The notes under the pieces were generated by a model, which was not told the origin of the DNA, searched no databases, and worked only from the letters and a program-made list of their open reading frames with translations. Position numbers and translations under genes: made by a program. Positions 58,220-64,000 of a DNA stretch of 64,000 bases are shown piece after piece. Each line of letters starts with the position of its first letter. Positions within the stretch are counted from its first letter, which is position 1. The stretch lies in assembly GCA_025617375.2 (NCBI GenBank), contig JAMYGW020000010.1, forward strand, positions 496,001-560,000. Direction: 5' to 3'. The stretch is from Acarospora socialis (Eukaryota > Ascomycota > Lecanoromycetes > Acarosporales > Acarosporaceae).

Positions 58220-61200
58220 ATGGGGAGCATTGCAACAGCAGGAGAAGCTGGTATGTAGGACAGTTCTGCCCCGCCTCTGACCATGAGGGGCATACGGCAA
58301 TCGATGCTGACCGTTTTCCTTCACAGTTGCGAGGATTGCATATCTCTCTAGCGATGTGATACTCTCTGTTCAGCCCGCCTTGGGAGTGGATTCGGAGTTC
58401 TCAAAACATTTACACTCCCTTGCGAGTAAGAAAACGCCAGGCTTGGTTGCGAAAGATCTTCCGGAGGCATGCCACCTTTTCCAGCCTGTGAGAAAAGATG
58501 CAATTGCTGACTTCTTGGTCAGGTACAACCGATTCGACACAATGCAGACCCGTTACTATCCGTGTTTCAACCTATCCGCTCTGGCAAATTGGTGTCGGTC
58601 ACCACGAGCTCCTCGATCCTCTTGCCGTCAATACCTCACCTGTACAAGCTGGCCCAGTACCCGGTCGTCATACATGTATCTCTCCAACCTTCGAACTACC
58701 CCGACTTCTCGGAAATCACCTCAATTCGCCAGTCTGGCTTTACCTTCCTGCAGTCGGAGACGTTGCGGGAAGCACAGGATATTGCCCTCACAGCGCACGG
58801 CTTGGCAATCAAGTCCGGCAAGGGTGTGATCCACTTCTTTGACGCCAGTAACTCTGCGGAAGACGACGCTATTCCGTATGAGGACCAAAATCTCGTCAAA
58901 AGCACCCTCGATCTTGATGCGGCAAGATCATTCCAGGCATCACCGGTTGGAGGCTCATCACTACATGTCGATGATGGCAGGACAGCAACAATCATAGAGA
59001 CCAATCTCCCCACTCTGAACGGCAATGGAGGATCGTTGACAACGGCCAGTCCTTCGACCGATAAGGCATTGTCGAAAGCCACAAGTATTGAGAATTCCTC
59101 TGTGGGTTCGTCTCGCCGAGACAGCAGCGTGGACAGCAGGCCTACAGTGTCTTCGGCAACTTCAGTGGATTCTACCGTCACACGACCTGTTACATCAGAG
59201 GATATCTACAACATGGTGACCGAGATATGGTCACACATCAATTCGGCTACTGGTCGGAATTACCGGGCGTTTGAATATACCGGACCGTCAAATACCGAAT
59301 CTGCATTGTTCATCTTCGGGTCAACGGGCTTGTTCGTTGATGAACTAAGGCAGGCAGGCTCGTCCGAGGAATATGCTAATATTGGCATCATAACTGCCCG
59401 CCTCTACCGGCCATGGCTGGGTGCGAAATTGGTTGAGTCCGTACCAGCTTCCGTGAAGCGGATAGCCGTGTTGGAACAGATACGAAGAAAGACGACCAAG
59501 TGGGGTCCTTTGCTCTTAGATGTGCTCACGAGCTTGAAGACCGGGCCTTTGAGCGGTAGCGCTCCACTGATCGTTGGCCATCAACTTGGGTACATTGAGC
59601 CAGCCACAGTACGACAGGCCTTGCGAGGGATTTTCCAAAACCTGAACTCACCATCACCGGTCCAAAACCTCGAGGTTGGCAATTCCGAAGGTCCGGAGCA
59701 ATCTCCCGGGGAATATGAATTGCAGCAGCCGAAGGTTGAGAACACTTACATGAAGGTTCTTAACCAAGTGTTTGGTGATCGACTTCATGTAGCAAATCAG
59801 CTAGGTGCGAGTAACGCCGGCATTTCAGCAACAATATCGTCTTCGCCAGAGTTTGGCTTCGGCTCACTGATTGCTCGAATGGAACACCGAAAGCGCTTCG
59901 TTGGGGAGGTACAGGACGCCGCCAAGACTCATGACTTCGCCACCGATGTGCCACAGGACTTGCTCTCGAAGTGGGCCTTGAGCGCGGAGGACCTCAACAA
60001 GTCAAACACCATGGCGCAGGAAGTCATCGCTCGTTTAAGCGATGATGGATCGCCGCTCGCATCGACCCTCTTGGCAAACAAAAAGCTCTTCTTCAAGGAG
60101 TCGCAGTGGTTGATAGGTTCTGACGCCTGGGCTTATGACCTCGGCAACTCTGGCGTTCATCATGTCATTGCGTCAGGTGCCAACGTCAACATGCTCATCG
60201 TCGATTCCCAGCCGTATTCTGAAAGAGCCGCGGCCGACGCTGCACGGAGGAAGAAGGATATTGGACTGTATGCGATGAACTTCGGCAACGCGTATGTTGC
60301 TTCTGTCGCCGTGTACAGTTCCTACACGCAGGTCCTCCAGGCCATGATTGAGGCAGACCAGTTTGATGGTCCCTCGGTGATTGTGGCTTATCTACCATAC
60401 AACCAGGAGAATGACTCGCCTTTGACTGTCTTGCAAGAGACGAAGAAAGCGGTTGATCTTGGGTACTGGCCACTTTACCGCTGGAATCCAGAGAATGAAG
60501 AGAAGGGAGAGTCGAACTTCTCGCTGGACTCCGAGCGTATCAAGCAAGAGCTTGAGGATTTCTTGAGACGCGACAATCATCTATCACAGCTAATGAAGCG
60601 ACATCCCGAGTTCTCAGCCAACCTGTCAGAGTCCTATGGTTCTGAAGTTCGAACAGTACAAAAGCGTAAAGCCAAGGATGCTTACAACAAGCTGCTCGAG
60701 GGCTTGTACGGAGCGCCGTTGACCATCCTTTTCGCCTCTGACAATGGCAATGCTGAGAGCCTATCAAAGCGGCTAGGGAACAGGGGTAAGGCGCGGGGAC
60801 TGAAGACTATGGTAATGGCGATGGATGATTATCCGATCGAAGATCTTGCAAACGAGGAGAATGTAGTCATGATTACGAGCACGGCTGGTCAAGGAGAGTT
60901 CCCTCAGAATGGACGAGCTTTCTGGGAAGCTATCAGGGACTCTGCTGATCTCGACTTGTCGAACGTACATTACTCAGTATTCGCTCTTGGAGACAGTCAT
61001 TACTGGCCCAGGAAAGAGGACAAGATCTACTATAATAAGCCCGGAAAGGACCTTGATGTAAGGGTAGCTTTCCTGGGAGGGAAGAAACTTGCCGATATTG
61101 GCCTTGGGGATGATCAGGACCCTGATAGCTATCAGACTGGATATTCTCAGTGGGAGCCTAAGCTGTGGCAGTCACTGGGCGTGGACAATGTGGAAGGATT

Positions 61201-62993
61201 GCCTGAAGAGCCACCGCCAATCACCAATGAGGATATCAAGCTCGCATCGAACTATCTCCGTGGGACTATCGCTGAGGGTCTTGAGGATACCAGTACAGGA
61301 GCTATCGCCGCAAGCGATCAGCAGCTTACCAAGTTTCACGGCACGTACATGCAGGATGACCGGGATCTCCGAGACGAGCGGAAAGCTCAGGGGTTAGAGC
61401 CAGCGTATGCATTCATGATTCGATGTCGGTTGAACGGTGGAGTGGCGACACCATCGCAATGGCTCCAAATGGATTCAATCAGCAGCTCCTTCGGCAACGA
61501 AACGATGAAGCTGACGACTCGTCAAACGTTTCAATTCCACGGTGTTGTCAAAGGCAAGCTCAAGTCCGCCATGCGCGGTATCAACAAAGCGTTGATGACT
61601 ACTATCGCGGCTTGTGGGGATGTCAACCGTAACGTCATGTGCAGCGCTTTGCCCGAACTGTCGGCATATCACCGAGACGTGCATCAGATTTCTGCAAAGA
61701 TCAGCGATCACCTTCTTCCTTCGACGACTGCTTATCATGAGATATGGCTCAAAGACGAGAATGACAAAAAGACCAAAGTTGCCGGTGACGCTGTTGTCGA
61801 TCACGAACCTCTGTACGGCCCAACCTACCTGCCTCGGAAGTTTAAGATTACCATTGCCATTCCACCGCACAACGACACCGATGTTTATGCGCATGATATC
61901 GGTCTCATTGCCATCAAAGGCTCGGATGGCCGGTTGGAAGGCTTTAACGTACTAGCCGGCGGTGGTATGGGTGTCACACACAACAACAAGAAAACATACC
62001 CGCGTACGGGCAGTATGCTGGGTTACGTCTCTGCAGATAAGACTCACATAGTATGTGAGAAGATAATGCTCGTGCAACGCGATCACGGCGACCGCAAGAA
62101 CCGGAAGCATGCCAGGCTCAAGTACACGATCGATGACATGGGAGTTGACGTTTTCCGTGGTAAGGTGGAAGACTTGCTCGGGTACAAATTCGAAAAGGGT
62201 CGACCATTCTCGTTCAAAAGCAACATCGACACCTTCGGCTGGCAAAAGGACGAAACGGGCATGAACCACTTCACCTTCTTCATCGAAAACGGACGCGTCG
62301 AAGACACCGCCGAATTCCCGACGAAGACGGGACTGCGTGAGATTGCCAAAGTGCATAAGGGCGAGTTCCGCCTCACGGGCAACCAACACCTGATCCTCTC
62401 CAGCGTGAGCGACGCCGACCTCCCCACCATCAAAGACATGATGAAGCACTACAAACTCGACAACGTTCAGTTCTCCGGCCTCCGCCTCTCCAGCTCCGCC
62501 TGCGTCGCCTTCCCCACCTGCGGCCTCGCCATGGCCGAAAGCGAACGCTACTTGCCCGAACTCATCACCAAGCTCGAATCCTGCCTCGAGGACAACGGCC
62601 TCCGCCAGGACAGCATCGTCATGCGCATGACCGGCTGTCCGAACGGCTGCGCGCGCCCCTGGTTGGCCGAGGTGGCGTTCGTCGGGAAGGCGTATGGCGC
62701 GTATAACATGTATCTTGGGGGCGGATATCATGGCCAGCGGCTGAATAAGCTGTATCGGTCGAGTATCAAGGAAGAGGAGATTTTGGAGATCATGAAGCCG
62801 CTTTTGAAGAGGTATGCGATGGAGAGGGAGGAGGGGGAGAGGTTTGGGGATTTCGTGATTCGCATCGGCATGATTAAGGAGACGTGGGAAGGGAAGACAT
62901 TTCATGATGATGTAAGTTGAGAGTCTATGGAGGCAACTCGAGGGTCCTAACGTCTTGTAGGTTGCGGAAGCGGAGTCTGATGATGAGGCTTGA
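58220..62993 (+). CDS. MET5: sulfite reductase (NADPH) beta subunit
   Basis: The haemoprotein subunit that reduces sulfite to sulfide for Cys/Met synthesis. Exons 58220-58250, 58327-58487, 58523-62911 and 62961-62993 sum to 4,614 bases (1,537 residues), slightly longer than yeast Met5. An N-terminal pyruvate-ferredoxin-oxidoreductase-like region (VARIAYLSSDVILSVQPALG) is followed by a flavodoxin domain from about residue 796 (TILFASDNGNAES, MITSTAGQGEFPQNGRAFWE). Two ferredoxin-like sulfite/nitrite reductase halves begin near 1000. The siroheme-4Fe4S Cys motifs are CVAFPTC (about 1390) and CPNGC (about 1435). The first exon encodes only ten residues; the second intron is 35 nt. A Ser/Thr-rich insert lies near 130-215. 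The last exon adds an acidic tail. Confidence 0.95.
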
Positions 62994-63783
62994 TTTGATG
63001 TTGGTTCTGCACAGATTGCATGGCGGTAGTTGTGCTTGGAGTCCTTTGGCATTTGCATTCTGGGCGTTACTGTAAAGGTGTTTTGCGCTTACTGTCTATA
63101 GTAAGTAGTCAAGTATGACAATTTTTAGAGAACTTGGAAGCGGCGGTTCTCGAATCGAACCTTTGCATGGACAAGCCAGTTACTGGAATGTAAGACATTA
63201 CATGTGCGCCGTCTTACTATCCATGCCCCCGCCGGAGTGGGCATCCTTCCTGTAGCCAAAATAAGCCTAAGAAAGAGGAGAATTGAGCTCGTGGGAGAGG
63301 AGGATAGATTCCCAATTCGAGACTTCATAGGACTCGACGCCCACGCAAAGACCTTGTTTCGGTCCGAGTGGCCTCGACCACGGACTTCAAGAGGCTGGAA
63401 TCTATTATGACCTTTGTACCTGACGGACCTCGAACTTTCTTCGTAAGGGACAGCGTACACTGAAGATACGGGCACGGACAGCTGCGCGTCATCCGCATCT
63501 ATACGAGGAAGTGTCTCCGAGCTCGAGTTTTCGAGTCGCCCATGCCTTTCAGGTTGGCCGAGTGGTCCGGCGGTCCTGGCAGGGTGCATACATGATGGAG
63601 GGAAAGAAGCATTCACGAGAAGTTCACTACTTATTGTATGTATAGATCCTTGGCTATGAAGAAGCTGCGTGGGGTATGCGAAGGACTCCACGAGTACTCT
63701 CTAGGGCATCTTTATAGAGTAACCCCATGACATACGTATGCTGCTTGACATCAAGTAAAGTTATGGTTCAATACAGATCGGGG
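62994..63783. other. intergenic after MET5
   Basis: About 790 bases. A 188-codon minus-strand frame (63125-63691) is open but has no family resemblance. A tRNA-like A-box word on the plus strand (near 63552) has no matching T-arm. Confidence 0.45.
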
Positions 63784-63990
63784 TTAGTCGAGATCCGGCA
63801 CCAGACGATTCGCAGAGTCCAGTTCAGGTGTGATATCTTCTCTAGGTTCTTCTCTTCTTGACATTCGCCTCTCAAGGTGTATTGACGATCTGCCAGTGCG
63901 TACTGAGAGTGACGAGATTGGGATTCGACTCTCACCCATCATGTCATCTTCTGACGATGCCTGGCATAGGCAGAGATGCTCTCGGAACAT
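63784..63990 (-). CDS. possible 3' exon of a gene running off the right edge
   Basis: A minus-strand frame ends with a stop at 63784. A splice acceptor (TGCCTATGCCAG) about 30 bases inside the frame precedes ASSEDDMMGESRIPISSLSV, giving a polar, acidic C terminus (PREDITPELDSANRLVPDLD-like composition). An in-frame stop just upstream of its first Met means the frame must start here or be reached by splicing. No domain is visible. Confidence 0.35.
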   Translation of the reverse strand: MFREHLCLCQASSEDDMMGESRIPISSLSVRTGRSSIHLERRMSRREEPREDITPELDSANRLVPDLD

Positions 63991-64000
63991 GTAACCTTAG

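Noticed and set aside
61952-63058. A 368-codon minus-strand frame over the end of MET5
   Set aside because: Antisense to the conserved siroheme domain; its openness follows from the strongly biased codons on the coding strand.
63140-63240. A GGTTCGATTC word on the minus strand, suggesting a tRNA T-arm
   Set aside because: The supposed T-stem does not pair, and no A-box or matching acceptor stem lies at the right distance.
63552-63570. A plus-strand word GGTTGGCCGAGTGGTC, like the D-arm of tRNA-Ser or tRNA-Leu
   Set aside because: No T-arm (GGTTCRANNCC) or closing acceptor stem occurs within the following 100 bases.
63125-63691. A 188-codon minus-strand open frame
   Set aside because: No start context, no recognisable domain, compositionally irregular; treated as chance.

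Overview
This window is nuclear DNA of a filamentous ascomycete (Pezizomycotina). The genes are dense and lie on both strands. Most are interrupted by GT-AG introns of about 35 to 125 bases. The proteins are fungal types: two Zn2Cys6 regulators, a PIR cell-wall protein, ATP25, a one-piece ergothioneine synthase and a MET5-type sulfite reductase. I cannot fix the class or species from sequence alone. I see no CRISPR array, no convincing tRNA or rRNA gene, and no virus-like element.

Layout. (1) 1.2-9.1 kb: a cytochrome P450, a Zn2Cys6 regulator with AflR-like features and a DHA1 drug transporter form a possible small accessory cluster; a 686-bp terminal-inverted-repeat element sits in the P450/regulator divergent promoter. 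(2) 9.6-21.4 kb: housekeeping genes, namely a small mitochondrial protein, a METTL4-like MT-A70 methyltransferase, a LEU5-type CoA carrier, PEX12, ATP25, NMD3 and ESF2. (3) 21.7-38.4 kb: a short-chain dehydrogenase whose frame is interrupted, an uncharacterised acidic protein, an HRI-like eIF2alpha kinase, a zinc-finger protein with a 22-nt micro-exon, ergothioneine synthase EGT1, and two uncharacterised proteins. (4) 39.0-49.2 kb: a DUF92/TMEM19 membrane protein, an isochorismatase-family hydrolase, a gene-poor stretch with short repeats, a PIR cell-wall protein and a second Zn2Cys6 regulator. (5) 50.0-63.0 kb: mitochondrial RNA polymerase RPO41, an aldehyde dehydrogenase, a very small three-exon gene predicted to be N-acylated, and the sulfite reductase beta subunit. 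Possible gene fragments lie at both window edges.

How the genes relate. Most are unrelated housekeeping genes. Mitochondrial functions recur (LEU5, ATP25, RPO41, the small 108-aa protein). MET5 and EGT1 both belong to sulfur metabolism but are 25 kb apart. Only the P450-regulator-transporter trio looks like a functional unit.

Exon joins were worked out by hand, keeping the frame and using recognisable protein continuity. For nearly all spliced genes the summed exons are an exact multiple of three. The most unusual observations are a recurrent switch from C/A-ending to G/T-ending codons inside several genes, very short introns, a zinc-ligand micro-exon, and the unannotated-looking acylated microprotein.
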